Shown here: one piece after another, positions 44,943-52,865 of the stretch | How the letters are laid out: each line of letters opens with the position of its first letter | How positions within the stretch are numbered: the stretch's first letter is position 1 | NCBI RefSeq assembly: GCF_014652235.1 | Contig: NZ_BMYK01000014.1 | Coordinates: 62,001 to 126,000 of the forward strand | Source of the DNA: Pseudorhodoferax aquiterrae | GTDB taxonomy: Bacteria; Pseudomonadota; Gammaproteobacteria; Burkholderiales; Burkholderiaceae_C | DNA: 64,000 nt | Direction: 5' to 3' | Notes under the pieces: model-generated | The model's database searches: none | What the model was told of the DNA's origin: nothing | The model's input: only the letters and a program-made list of their open reading frames with translations | Translations under genes and position numbers: made by a program

Positions 44943-45887
44943 ATGGCGCAGGCGACCCACCCCCATTACGACCGCCTGATCGCCGCCGCCCGCGCGCTGC
45001 CGCCGCTGCGCATGGCGGTGGTACACCCGACCAACGCCGTGGCGCTGCAGGCCGCCCTGGAGTCGGCCCGGCTCGGCCTGATCACGCCCTTGCTGGTCGG
45101 CCCGCGCACGAAGATCGACGCCGCCGCGCATGAACTCGGCGCCGACCTGTCCGGCGTCGAATGCGTGGACGCGCCGCACAGCCATGCCGCGGCCGAGGCC
45201 GCCGTGGCCCTGGTGCACGAGGGCCGCGCCGACGCGCTCATGAAGGGCAGCCTGCACACCGACGAGCTGATGGGCGCGGTGGTGCGGCGCGAGGGCGGGC
45301 TGCGCACGGGCCGGCGCATCAGCCACTGCTTCGTGATGGACGTGCCGGGCCATGCGCAGCCGCTGGTCATCAGCGATGCGGCCGTCAACATCGCGCCCAC
45401 GCTGGAGGAGAAGGTCGACATCGTGCAGAACGCGATCGACCTGGCCCACGCGCTGCGCTTTCCGGCCGTGCGCGTGGCCCTGCTCTCGGCCATGGAGACC
45501 GTGAACCCGCGCGTGCCCTCCACGCTGGACGCGGCCGCGCTGTGCAAGATGGCCGACCGAGGGCAGATCACGGGCGCCGTGCTGGACGGCCCGCTGGCCA
45601 TGGACAACGCCATCGATGCCGAGGCCGCGCGCATCAAGGGCATCGTCTCGCCCGTGGCGGGCGTCGCCAACGTGTTGATCGTGCCGGACCTGGACGCCGG
45701 CAACATGCTGGCCAAGAGCCTGAGCTTCCTGGCCGGCGCCTACGCAGCCGGCATCGTGCTGGGCGCCAAGGTGCCCATCGTGCTGACCAGCCGGGCCGAC
45801 GGCGAGACGGCGCGGCTGGCCTCCTGCGCGCTGGCCGCCATGGTGGCGCAGGCGGCGCGGGCCGGCAGCATCAAGGCGGTGGGCTGA
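44943..45887 (+). CDS. Phosphate acetyl/butyryltransferase family protein
   Basis: A 314-residue enzyme of the short Pta/Ptb type that moves an acyl group between CoA and phosphate. Features are [35 protein letters not shown] and the C-terminal [20 protein letters not shown] with VGVANVLI-like substrate-site residues. Length fits the catalytic domain alone. No acetate kinase gene is adjacent in the window, and a D-lactate dehydrogenase lies 1.1 kb downstream. The start is taken directly after the 18-codon ORF. Confidence 0.88.
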   Translation: MAQATHPHYDRLIAAARALPPLRMAVVHPTNAVALQAALESARLGLITPLLVGPRTKIDAAAHELGADLSGVECVDAPHSHAAAEAAVALVHEGRADALMKGSLHTDELMGAVVRREGGLRTGRRISHCFVMDVPGHAQPLVISDAAVNIAPTLEEKVDIVQNAIDLAHALRFPAVRVALLSAMETVNPRVPSTLDAAALCKMADRGQITGAVLDGPLAMDNAIDAEAARIKGIVSPVAGVANVLIVPDLDAGNMLAKSLSFLAGAYAAGIVLGAKVPIVLTSRADGETARLASCALAAMVAQAARAGSIKAVG

Positions 45888-46005
45888 GAACTCCTGCAAC
45901 CGTCCCCGCCGCTTCAGACGCCAACGGCGCATCGGCATTTTTGTGTCCAAACCGGGCGGTCATGGCGTGCGTGGACAATCGCGCCCTCTCCAGCCGAGGA
46001 ATACC

Positions 46006-46686
46006 GTGCCTACCCGCAAGCAAAGAATCGACGACCTGACCGCCCTGATCCAGAGGGTCGCGGACGGGGACAACTGCATCCAGCGCATGGAAGCGCTGGT
46101 GGCACGCGCCGGCGAACGCGGCGAACCGACCGCAGACCTGTTGCGCTACCTGGAAGACATGCGCCGCGTACAGGCCTCGTTCAGCCACAACCGCGATGCG
46201 CTGGCCAAGGCCCTGGGCGAGAGCGCGCGCATCGCCGCCCTGCAGGCGCTGAACGTGATGGACTCGCCGGAGGAGCGGGCCTACGACGACATCACGCGCC
46301 TGGCCGCCTCGGTCTGCGGCACGCCGATCGCGCTGGTGTCGCTGGTGGACGGGACGCGCCAGTGGTTCAAGGCGCGCGTCGGATTGCAGGCCAGGGAAAC
46401 GCCGCGCGAACTGGCCTTCTGCGCGCATGCCATCCAGACCCCGGAACAGGTGATGGTGGTGCCCGACGCGCAGGCCGATCCGCGCTTCGTCGACAACGCA
46501 CTCGTGACGGGCGATCCGAACATCCGCTTCTACGCCGGTGCCCCGCTGGTCACGTCGGACGGCCATGCCCTGGGCACGCTGTGCGTGATCGACACGGTGC
46601 CGCGCACCATCGGGCAGGAGCAGCTCCAGGAGCTGGAGTTCCTCGCGAACCAGGTGATCGCCGTGCTGGAAAAGCGCGGGGCGTGA
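46006..46686 (+). CDS. GAF-domain protein
   Basis: From a GTG at 46006, with GAGGA at 45996-46000, the protein has 226 residues. Residues 1-85 are helical and charged. Residues 90-226 form a GAF domain ([40 protein letters not shown], and [19 protein letters not shown]). This GAF type is common in signalling kinases and cyclases, but no output domain is attached. The ligand is unknown. In-frame starts upstream lack a ribosome site. Confidence 0.82.
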   Translation: MPTRKQRIDDLTALIQRVADGDNCIQRMEALVARAGERGEPTADLLRYLEDMRRVQASFSHNRDALAKALGESARIAALQALNVMDSPEERAYDDITRLAASVCGTPIALVSLVDGTRQWFKARVGLQARETPRELAFCAHAIQTPEQVMVVPDAQADPRFVDNALVTGDPNIRFYAGAPLVTSDGHALGTLCVIDTVPRTIGQEQLQELEFLANQVIAVLEKRGA

Positions 46687-46769
46687 GCGGCACGGGGCGC
46701 GGCGGCTGACCTTCGGAGTGGACACGATTCGGATATGGTCGGTCCATCTAGGCTCGGCAGCCCGACACC

Positions 46770-46988
46770 ATGCCCCTCCAGATCCGCACCGCGACCGCAG
46801 ACGAGGCCGGCCCGGCTTGCGCCGTGTTGTACCCCTCGGTCAGGCAACGCTGGAGGGACGACCGCCCCGCGATGACTGCCTCGGCAGACGGCAGGCATGC
46901 GGGCCTGACGCTGTCCGCCCACGTCGACAACCACGACCTGCGCCAAGCCGCCTTGGCGCCAACGCCCCCACGGAGCCCGACCCCATGA
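46770..46988 (+). pseudogene. Possible remnant of a GNAT acetyltransferase gene
   Basis: A 72-codon frame begins MPLQIRTATADEAGPACAVL, which looks like the first strand and helix of a GNAT protein, and then loses family character. A full GNAT would run 140 residues or more. The frame ends four bases into the D-lactate dehydrogenase gene. It could be a remnant joined to unrelated sequence, or chance. Confidence 0.35.
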
Positions 46989-47980
46989 AAACCGCCGTCT
47001 TCAGCGCGCGCCGCTACGACCAGTCGCTGCTGGCCCAGGCCAACCGGGATGCGGGCCACGAACTCGTGTTCATCGCCGACCGGCTCACCGCCGACACGGT
47101 GCCGCTGGCGGCCGGCTGCCCGGCCGTCAGCGTGTTCGTCAACGACCAGGTCGATGCCGCCGTGCTGCGCGGCCTGGCGGCCCAGGGCACGCGGCTGGTG
47201 GCCACGCGCTCGACCGGCTTCAACCACATCAACCTGGACACCGCCCAGGCGCTGGGCATCGCCGTGGTGCGCGTGGCCGACTACTCGCCGCATTCCGTGG
47301 CCGAGTTCGCCGTGGGCCTGCTGCTGGCCGTGAACCGCAAGATCGCGCGCGCCAGCATGCGCACGCGCGACGGCAACTTCGAACTCGACGGGCTCATGGG
47401 CTTCGACCTGCACGGCAAGACCGTGGGCGTGGTCGGCACGGGCAGGATCGGCGCGATCTTCGGGCGCATCATGGCCGGCTTCGGCTGCACGGTGCTGGGC
47501 CACGATCCGTTCCCGAGCCCGGACTTCGCGCAGGCGGGTGGGCGTTACGTGGAACTGGACGAACTGCTGGCCGCCGCCGACGTGGTCTCGCTGCACTGCC
47601 CACTGACGGACGGCACGCGCCACATCGTCAACGCGCGCACGCTGGCCGGCGCCAAGCGGGGCGCGCTGCTCGTGAACACCAGCCGCGGGGGCCTGGTCGA
47701 CACCGAGGCCGCCATCGCGGCGCTCAAGACCGGCCAGCTCGGCGGCCTGGCCATCGACGTCTACGAGCAGGAGGCCAGCCTGTTCTTCCAGGACCTTTCG
47801 TCCACCGTGATCACCGACGACGTGATCCAGCGCCTGGTGTCCTTTCCCAACGTGATCGTCACGGGCCACCAGGCCTTCTTCACGCAGGAGGCCATCGGGC
47901 AGATCATGCAGACCACGGTGCAGAGCCTCACGGCCTTCGAGCGCGGGGATGCGCTCGTGCACCGCGTGCAGGCCGGCTGA
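46985..47980 (+). CDS. ldhA: D-lactate dehydrogenase (2-hydroxyacid dehydrogenase)
   Basis: A 331-residue NAD enzyme that reduces pyruvate to D-lactate. The N-terminal catalytic part has RSTGFNHINLDTAQALGI. The dinucleotide-binding motif is GVVGTGRIG near residue 150. VNTSRGGLVDTEAAI supplies the catalytic arginine, and VTGHQAFFTQEAI the catalytic histidine. The FFQDLSSTVITDDVIQRL segment is characteristic of fermentative LdhA. It ends four bases before the converging nitroreductase stop. Confidence 0.92.
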   Translation: MKTAVFSARRYDQSLLAQANRDAGHELVFIADRLTADTVPLAAGCPAVSVFVNDQVDAAVLRGLAAQGTRLVATRSTGFNHINLDTAQALGIAVVRVADYSPHSVAEFAVGLLLAVNRKIARASMRTRDGNFELDGLMGFDLHGKTVGVVGTGRIGAIFGRIMAGFGCTVLGHDPFPSPDFAQAGGRYVELDELLAAADVVSLHCPLTDGTRHIVNARTLAGAKRGALLVNTSRGGLVDTEAAIAALKTGQLGGLAIDVYEQEASLFFQDLSSTVITDDVIQRLVSFPNVIVTGHQAFFTQEAIGQIMQTTVQSLTAFERGDALVHRVQAG

Positions 47981-47984
47981 CCGT

Positions 47985-48596
47985 TCAGTTTCCGGGGCCG
48001 TGCCACTCGCGCACGTGCGGCGCGATGTCGGCCCGTGCGGGCGGCTGCCTGTCGCGGTTCTGCGGTGTGCCCACGTAGACGAAACCCAGCAACTGCTCGT
48101 TGGCGGCCAGGCCCAGGCCGGCGTGCACGGTGGCGTCGTAGGCGTTGGGCCCGGAGACCCAGAAGCAGCCGTAGCCCTGCAGGTGCAGCGCGTTGAGCAG
48201 GTTCATGGTCGCGGCGCCCGTGGCCACGGTCTGCTCGATCTCGGGCACCTTGGGGTGCGGCTGCACATGGGCGACCACCGCCACCAGCAGCGGCGCGACC
48301 AGGGCCTTGCGGCGAAAGCGCTCGGCATCGCCCTGCGGATCGCGCAGGCGCGCGGCCTGCACGAACAGTTCGCCCAGGCGTTCGCGCGCGGCGCCGCGGA
48401 CGAGCACGAAGCGCCAGGGGCGCAGCGCGCCGTGGTCGGGCGCGCACATGGCGGCGGCGAAGGCACGCGAGAGTTCGGCTTCGCTCGGGATGGGTTCGAT
48501 CAGGGGCCAGGGGGAATGGCGCGTGAGCAGCCGGTCCAGGGCGTCGGCCCCGGGGCTGCGCGTCGCGCCGGGCATCGGCGCTGTGGCAAGGGTCAT
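47985..48596 (-). CDS. Nitroreductase-family protein
   Basis: A 203-residue FMN flavoprotein. The pattern APDHGALRPWRFVLVRGAAR near residue 55 is the conserved P-x-x-x-x-x-x-P-W-R-F phosphate/FMN segment of the YdjA-like nitroreductases. GAATMNLLNALHLQGYGCFW and GLAANEQLLGFVYVGTPQ follow. It may reduce nitro compounds or quinones with NAD(P)H. A Fur-like motif lies 12 bases upstream of the ATG. An ATG about 20 bases downstream is an alternative start. Confidence 0.88.
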   Translation of the reverse strand: MTLATAPMPGATRSPGADALDRLLTRHSPWPLIEPIPSEAELSRAFAAAMCAPDHGALRPWRFVLVRGAARERLGELFVQAARLRDPQGDAERFRRKALVAPLLVAVVAHVQPHPKVPEIEQTVATGAATMNLLNALHLQGYGCFWVSGPNAYDATVHAGLGLAANEQLLGFVYVGTPQNRDRQPPARADIAPHVREWHGPGN

Positions 48597-48608
48597 GCGG
48601 GCACTATA

Positions 48609-48623
48609 GATGAGAATTTCTCT
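48609..48623. promoter_or_regulatory. GATGAGAATT-N-CTCT motif upstream of the nitroreductase gene
   Basis: GATGAGAATTTCTCT, followed by CAA, is part of an imperfect palindrome (TGAGA-ATTTC-TCTCA at 48611-48625) that resembles a degenerate Fur box. The gene's possible -10 (TATAGT on the reverse strand, 48608-48603) abuts it. The same GATGAGAATT-N-CTCT string is found upstream of fumC on the reverse strand. Fur binding is inference. Confidence 0.35.
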
Positions 48624-48696
48624 CAACCAGAGCGCGCGCGGCAAAGACCCCGCGCACAGCCGCCGGGCGGTCGCGCGGCCGCGGCCCCGGAGGGTT

Positions 48697-48925
48697 CTCA
48701 GAACGTGTGAATGAACCGATCGCGCCCACGACGGGGTGCGGCGGGCCGCAGGCGAAGGCGCAGGCCGCAGACCGGGCTGGTGCCCGGGCAAGGACTGCAA
48801 CGCCCGCATGCGGCCTGGCGCGCCCCGGCCCGAAGGGCGAGGCCCCGGGCGCGACGATCATGATGGAAACAGGAGCTTATTGGGGGCCTCGCGTGGGTGT
48901 GAGCGGTTCGTTCACACGTTCTCAG
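48697..48925. repeat. 229-bp element with 34-bp imperfect terminal inverted repeats
   Basis: The left arm (48697-48730) and the reverse complement of the right arm (48892-48925) match at 29 of 34 positions, including the perfect block AGAACGTGTGAA. The inside contains a second near-complementary pair (GCGCAGGCCGCA and TGCGGCCTGGCGC). No ORF is inside. It looks like a small non-autonomous mobile element or a long hairpin. The right arm contains the last codons of the neighbouring LysR gene. Confidence 0.65.
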
Positions 48926-49827
48926 CCCCCGGCCGGCACCTCGGCATCGCGCATGCGCCGGCGCATCAGGTCGCGCACGATGGCCAGCGCCGGCGCCTCG
49001 GCACGCGCGGCCAGCGTCACCAGGCCGAACTGCGCCGGCAGCGCGATGGCGGGCTTGACCGGCAGCTCGACGAAATCCGGCGCGGCGGCGCGGATGGCCA
49101 GCACCACGGTGTCGCTGTCGCGCGCCACCTCGACCAGGCTGGCGACCTCCTCGCAGCGCAGCGTGACGCATTCCTGCGGATGGGCCTGGGGGCCGTAGCG
49201 CTCCACCAAGTGGCGTGCCACCTCGTCGCTGAGCGGTGTCGAGGCGATCGGGTACTGGCGCAGCGCGGCAAAGCGCAGCGCACCTTTCCAGCGTGTGAGC
49301 GGGTGGCCCGGCCGGCACAGGAAGGCGCCGCGCATGTCGACCACCTCGCTCACGCGCAGGTCGGCGCCGGGCGGCATGGCGCGGATGTCGAGCACCAGCG
49401 CGTCGAGCTCGCGCTCGCGCAGCGCCTGCACCAGCACCGCGGTGTGGCCGCGCGCGATGGTCAGGCGCACGCTGGGGTGGCGCGTGGCCATCTCGTGGCC
49501 CAGCGCGGTCATCAGCATCGCGCCGGGGCCGGAACTCATGCCCACGCGCAGCGCACCGGCGCGCCCAGCGCCCATGCTGCGGCCACTGGAAGACAGCTCG
49601 TCGGCGTCGAACACGATCTGGCGCGCGCGCTGCGCGATCTCGCGGCCGAAGGGCGTGAGCTCGGTGCGCTTGCCCACGCGGTCGAACAGCGGCTGGCCCA
49701 GCTCGTCCTCGAGCGCGCGGATGCTGCGGCTGAAGGCCGGCTGGGTCAGGAACACGGCATCGGCCGCGCGCGTGAACGAGGCCGCATCGGCCAGTGCAAT
49801 GAGGTGGCGGAGTTGGACGAGGGTCAT
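48922..49827 (-). CDS. LysR-family regulator divergent from the M20/MHS genes
   Basis: A 301-residue LysR protein. The DNA-binding domain has ASFTRAADAVFLTQPAFSRS then IRALEDELG. The effector domain begins GALRVGMSSGPGAMLMTALG. It is divergent from an amidohydrolase and transporter pair, with a perfect 10-bp-arm dyad between them, so it is their probable regulator. Its 3' end lies within the right arm of the 229-bp element, so the last residues (DAEVPAGG) may be altered. Confidence 0.9.
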   Translation of the reverse strand: MTLVQLRHLIALADAASFTRAADAVFLTQPAFSRSIRALEDELGQPLFDRVGKRTELTPFGREIAQRARQIVFDADELSSSGRSMGAGRAGALRVGMSSGPGAMLMTALGHEMATRHPSVRLTIARGHTAVLVQALRERELDALVLDIRAMPPGADLRVSEVVDMRGAFLCRPGHPLTRWKGALRFAALRQYPIASTPLSDEVARHLVERYGPQAHPQECVTLRCEEVASLVEVARDSDTVVLAIRAAAPDFVELPVKPAIALPAQFGLVTLAARAEAPALAIVRDLMRRRMRDAEVPAGG

Positions 49828-49843
49828 CAGTCGTTACCTGCAG

Positions 49844-49877
49844 CCAATGCATCATATCCCTGTGAAAGATGCATTGG
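49844..49877. promoter_or_regulatory. Perfect 10-bp-arm operator between lysR and amidohydrolase
   Basis: CCAATGCATC (49844-49853) and GATGCATTGG (49868-49877) are perfect inverted copies around 14 bases. The dyad is 16 bases outside the LysR start and 58 bases before the M20 ATG. Each arm also contains the palindrome ATGCAT. It is the obvious candidate site for the divergent regulator. Confidence 0.65.
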
Positions 49878-49935
49878 ATGTTTGGTTTGGCGACTCCTAC
49901 AGTCCGCCCCATCCCCACTGCTGGACCCGCACCAC

Positions 49936-51129
49936 ATGCATCCCGTCACCGAACCCGAAGGCGCTTACCTGGCCAGCGCCCGGCAGCACGCTGTCGACGA
50001 ATTCATCCGCATCCGCCGCGAGATCCACGCCGAACCGGAGCTTGGCTTCGCCGAGCACCGCACCGCCGCGCTGGTGGCCGACAAGCTGGAAGGCTGGGGC
50101 TATGCGGTGGAGCGTGGCGTGGGCGGCACGGGTGTGGTCGGCCGGCTGGTGCGCGGCGACGGCCAGCGCCGGCTGGGCCTGCGCGCCGACATGGATGCCC
50201 TGCCCATGGCCGAGCACAGCGGCAAGCCCTGGGCCAGCCGCAGGCCCGGCGTGATGCACGCCTGCGGCCACGACGGCCACACCGCCATGCTGCTGGCCGC
50301 CGCGCGCCGGCTGGCCGAGGACAGCCACTGGAGCGGCACGCTGGTGCTGATCTTCCAGCCGGCCGAGGAAGGCGGCGGCGGCGCGCTGCGCATGATGGAG
50401 GACGGCCTGTTCGAGCGCTACCCCTGCGACGCGGTCTTCGCCATGCACAACATGCCGGGCCTGCCGCTGGGCCACCTGCAGTTCCGCGAGGGAGCGGCCA
50501 TGGCGTCGAGCGACTACGCCACCATCACCATCGACGGCCTGGGCGGCCACGGTGCCATGCCGCAGCATGCGGCCGATCCCATCGTCGCTGCGGCCAGCCT
50601 GGTGATGGCGCTGCAGACCATCGTGGCGCGCAACGTCGACCCGCAGCAGACCGCCGTGGTCACCGTGGGCGCGCTGCAGGCCGGCCAGGCCAACAACGTG
50701 ATCCCGGCGCAGGCGCGGCTGGAACTGAGCGTGCGCGCGCTCGATGCCGGCGTGCGCGCGCTGCTGGAGCGTCGCATCCGCGCGCTGGCCGCCAGCCAGG
50801 CCGAGGGCCTGGGCTGCACGGCCACAGTGGACTGGCGGCGCGGCTATACGGTGCTGGTCAACACGCCGGCCGAGACCGCGCTGGCGCGGGCCGTGGGCCT
50901 GGAACTCGTGGGCGCCGAGCGCGTGACGCTGCAGGGCCCGGCGCTGACGGGCAGCGAAGACTTCGCCTTCATGCTGGAGCGCGTGCCGGGCAGCTACCTG
51001 CTGGTGGGCAACGGCGACGGCGAGGGCCATTGCATGGTCCACAACTCGGGCTACGACTTCGACGACCGCAACATCGCCGTCGGTGCGGCGTACTGGACGC
51101 TGCTGGCGCAGCGCTTCCTGACGGCCTGA
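49936..51129 (+). CDS. M20-family amidohydrolase (hippurate hydrolase-like)
   Basis: A 397-residue cytoplasmic metallo-amidase. Metal-binding residues are C110 and H112 in HACGHDGHTA, the catalytic glutamates in FQPAEEGGGG (144-145), H170 in AMHNMPGLP and a C-terminal HNSGYDF. GLGGHGAMPQHAADPI belongs to the lid domain. It releases an acid from an N-acyl amino acid. It is first in a unit with an MHS transporter, 26 bases apart, so the imported compound is probably an N-acyl or aromatic conjugate. Confidence 0.92.
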   Translation: MHPVTEPEGAYLASARQHAVDEFIRIRREIHAEPELGFAEHRTAALVADKLEGWGYAVERGVGGTGVVGRLVRGDGQRRLGLRADMDALPMAEHSGKPWASRRPGVMHACGHDGHTAMLLAAARRLAEDSHWSGTLVLIFQPAEEGGGGALRMMEDGLFERYPCDAVFAMHNMPGLPLGHLQFREGAAMASSDYATITIDGLGGHGAMPQHAADPIVAAASLVMALQTIVARNVDPQQTAVVTVGALQAGQANNVIPAQARLELSVRALDAGVRALLERRIRALAASQAEGLGCTATVDWRRGYTVLVNTPAETALARAVGLELVGAERVTLQGPALTGSEDFAFMLERVPGSYLLVGNGDGEGHCMVHNSGYDFDDRNIAVGAAYWTLLAQRFLTA

Positions 51130-51155
51130 TCTCCCCCATTCCTCCGAAAGCCCCC

Positions 51156-52499
51156 ATGTCCACCACCATCCTCACGCGCGATGCAGCGCCCGCACGGCGC
51201 GCGGCCACCGCACGGCGCGCGGCCACCGCGCGCGCACCCGCCACCACCCAGGGCGTGCCGCGCCGCATCGTGGCCGCCACCGTCGCGGGCAACGCGCTCG
51301 AGTTCTACGACTTCGTCACCTATGCCTTCTTCGCGGTCTACATCGGTCGCGCGTTTTTTCCGGCCTCCACGCCGCTCGCCAGCCTGCTGCTGTCGGTGGC
51401 GGTGTTCGGCGTGGGCTTCGTCACGCGGCCGCTGGGCGGTGTGCTGATCGGCATGTTCGCCGACCGCGCGGGCCGCAAGCCGGCCATGCTGCTGACCATC
51501 GCCCTCATCACCATCGGCACGCTGGGGCTGGCGCTGACGCCCTCCTATGCGCAGATCGGCATCGCCGCGCCGCTGATCGTGGTGTTCTGCCGCCTCGTGC
51601 AGGGCGTCGCGCTGGGCGGCGAGGTCGGGCCGGCCACAGCCTTCCTGGTCGAGGCCGCGCCGCCCGGCCGGCGCGCCTTCTACTCAGGCTGGCAGCTCGC
51701 CAGCCAGGGCATCGCCACCCTGGTCGCCGGCGTGATCGGCATGGCCGTGATCGCCACGCTCACGCCCGAGCAGCTGCAGGCCTGGGGCTGGCGCCTGCCC
51801 TTCCTGCTGAGCCTGCTGCTGGTGCCGCTGGCCGTGTTCCTGCGCCGCGAGATGCCCGAGACGCTGCACGAAGGCAGCGCGGTGCGCGAGCACGCCGGCC
51901 TGGCGACGCTGCTGCGTCACCGCCGCACCATCGGCACCGCGGTGCTGGTGATCCTGGGCGGCACGGTGTCCAACTATGTCTCGACCTACATGACGACCTA
52001 CGCCATGGCCACGCTGCAATTTCCGCCGCTGGTGGCCATGGGCGCCACCGTGATGGTGGGCGTGGCCACCTTCGGCTTCGCGCTGCTGGGCGGCTGGCTG
52101 GCCGACCGCCACGGCCGCAAGCCCGTGATGCTGTGGCCGCGCCTGGCCACGGCCGTGCTGGTGGTGCCGGCCTTCCTGTGGCTGATCGCGCAGCCCAGCC
52201 TGCCCGTGCTGCTGGCCGTGACGCTGCTGACCACGGCCCTGGGCGCGATGAGCGGCGGCGCCAGCATCACGGCCATCCCAGAACTGCTGCCGCGCGGCAT
52301 CCGCGCCAGCGGGCTGTCGATCGCCTACGCGGTGGGCGTCGCGCTGTTCGGCGGCACCACGCAGTTCGTGGTGACCTGGCTCATCGAAGTGACGGGCAAC
52401 AAGGCCGCGCCGGCCTGGTACGTGGCCATCACCAGCCTGGTGACGGCGGCCGCGATGCTGGCCATGCCCGAGAGCCGCGACCGCGACATCAGCGGCTGA
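51156..52499 (+). CDS. MHS-type major facilitator transporter
   Basis: A 447-residue inner-membrane symporter with 12 hydrophobic segments. The metabolite:H+ symporter signatures NALEFYDFVTYAFFAVYIGR, RPLGGVLIGMFADRAGRKPA and VQGVALGGEVGPA are present. The first 35 residues are a basic, Ala/Arg/Thr-rich tail containing an 18-bp tandem repeat. It follows the amidohydrolase and probably imports its substrate. A GC-rich hairpin lies 14 bases after the stop. Confidence 0.92.
   Translation: MSTTILTRDAAPARRAATARRAATARAPATTQGVPRRIVAATVAGNALEFYDFVTYAFFAVYIGRAFFPASTPLASLLLSVAVFGVGFVTRPLGGVLIGMFADRAGRKPAMLLTIALITIGTLGLALTPSYAQIGIAAPLIVVFCRLVQGVALGGEVGPATAFLVEAAPPGRRAFYSGWQLASQGIATLVAGVIGMAVIATLTPEQLQAWGWRLPFLLSLLLVPLAVFLRREMPETLHEGSAVREHAGLATLLRHRRTIGTAVLVILGGTVSNYVSTYMTTYAMATLQFPPLVAMGATVMVGVATFGFALLGGWLADRHGRKPVMLWPRLATAVLVVPAFLWLIAQPSLPVLLAVTLLTTALGAMSGGASITAIPELLPRGIRASGLSIAYAVGVALFGGTTQFVVTWLIEVTGNKAAPAWYVAITSLVTAAAMLAMPESRDRDISG
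51191..51226 (+). repeat. 18-bp tandem repeat inside the MHS transporter gene
   Basis: Two perfect, directly adjacent 18-bp copies encode ARRAAT twice, with a third degenerate unit (ARAPAT) after them. The repeat keeps the frame, so copy-number change would lengthen or shorten the basic N-terminal tail without loss of function. Confidence 0.7.
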
Positions 52500-52512
52500 A
52501 AAACCACAGCGC

Positions 52513-52552
52513 GCCCGGACGGCTTGGCAGTCCGGGCAGGCCGCGCCACAAT
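52513..52552 (+). promoter_or_regulatory. Hairpin after the transporter and promoter of the riboswitch transcript
   Basis: GCCCGGAC and GTCCGGGC (52513-52520, 52530-52537) form a perfect 8-bp stem without a T-tract. TTGGCA (52524-52529) and CACAAT (52547-52552), 17 bases apart, make a good promoter that would start transcription near 52560, just ahead of the glycine riboswitch. Stem and promoter overlap. Confidence 0.5.
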
Positions 52553-52615
52553 CGCGGCCCTGGTGGCCCCACAAGGGCCGCCGCACCCGGCCGGCATCCG
52601 CGATGCCGACCGGCG

Positions 52616-52812
52616 TGGGATCGGGAGAGTCCGCACCGCAGCAGCGGTCGGCGCCGAAGGAGCAACCGCCCCGGAATCTCTCAGGCCACAGGACCGGCCC
52701 CACGAACAGAACTCTGAAGAGCGCCCGGCGGCCACGCCAACCGGGTGCACCGAAGGAGCAAGCGCAACGCCACCGTTGCGTGAATCTCTCAGGTCCAGAA
52801 CAGAGGGGGTGT
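52616..52812 (+). ncRNA. Tandem glycine riboswitch
   Basis: Both aptamers show the conserved core. The first has GGGAGAGT (52623-52630), GCCGAAGGAGCAA and GGAATCTCTCAGG. The second has CTCTGAAGAGCG, CACCGAAGGAGCAAG and GTGAATCTCTCAGG, closing with CAGAGGGG. The two lie head to tail with a short linker, as in cooperative glycine sensors. They precede a D-amino acid dehydrogenase gene by about 55 bases. Glycine riboswitches usually switch on glycine breakdown when glycine is abundant. Confidence 0.93.
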
Positions 52813-52865
52813 CCGCTGCACGGGCGTGCTGCGGTCCCCACCCCTGGCGCGTTCTGGAACTGAAC

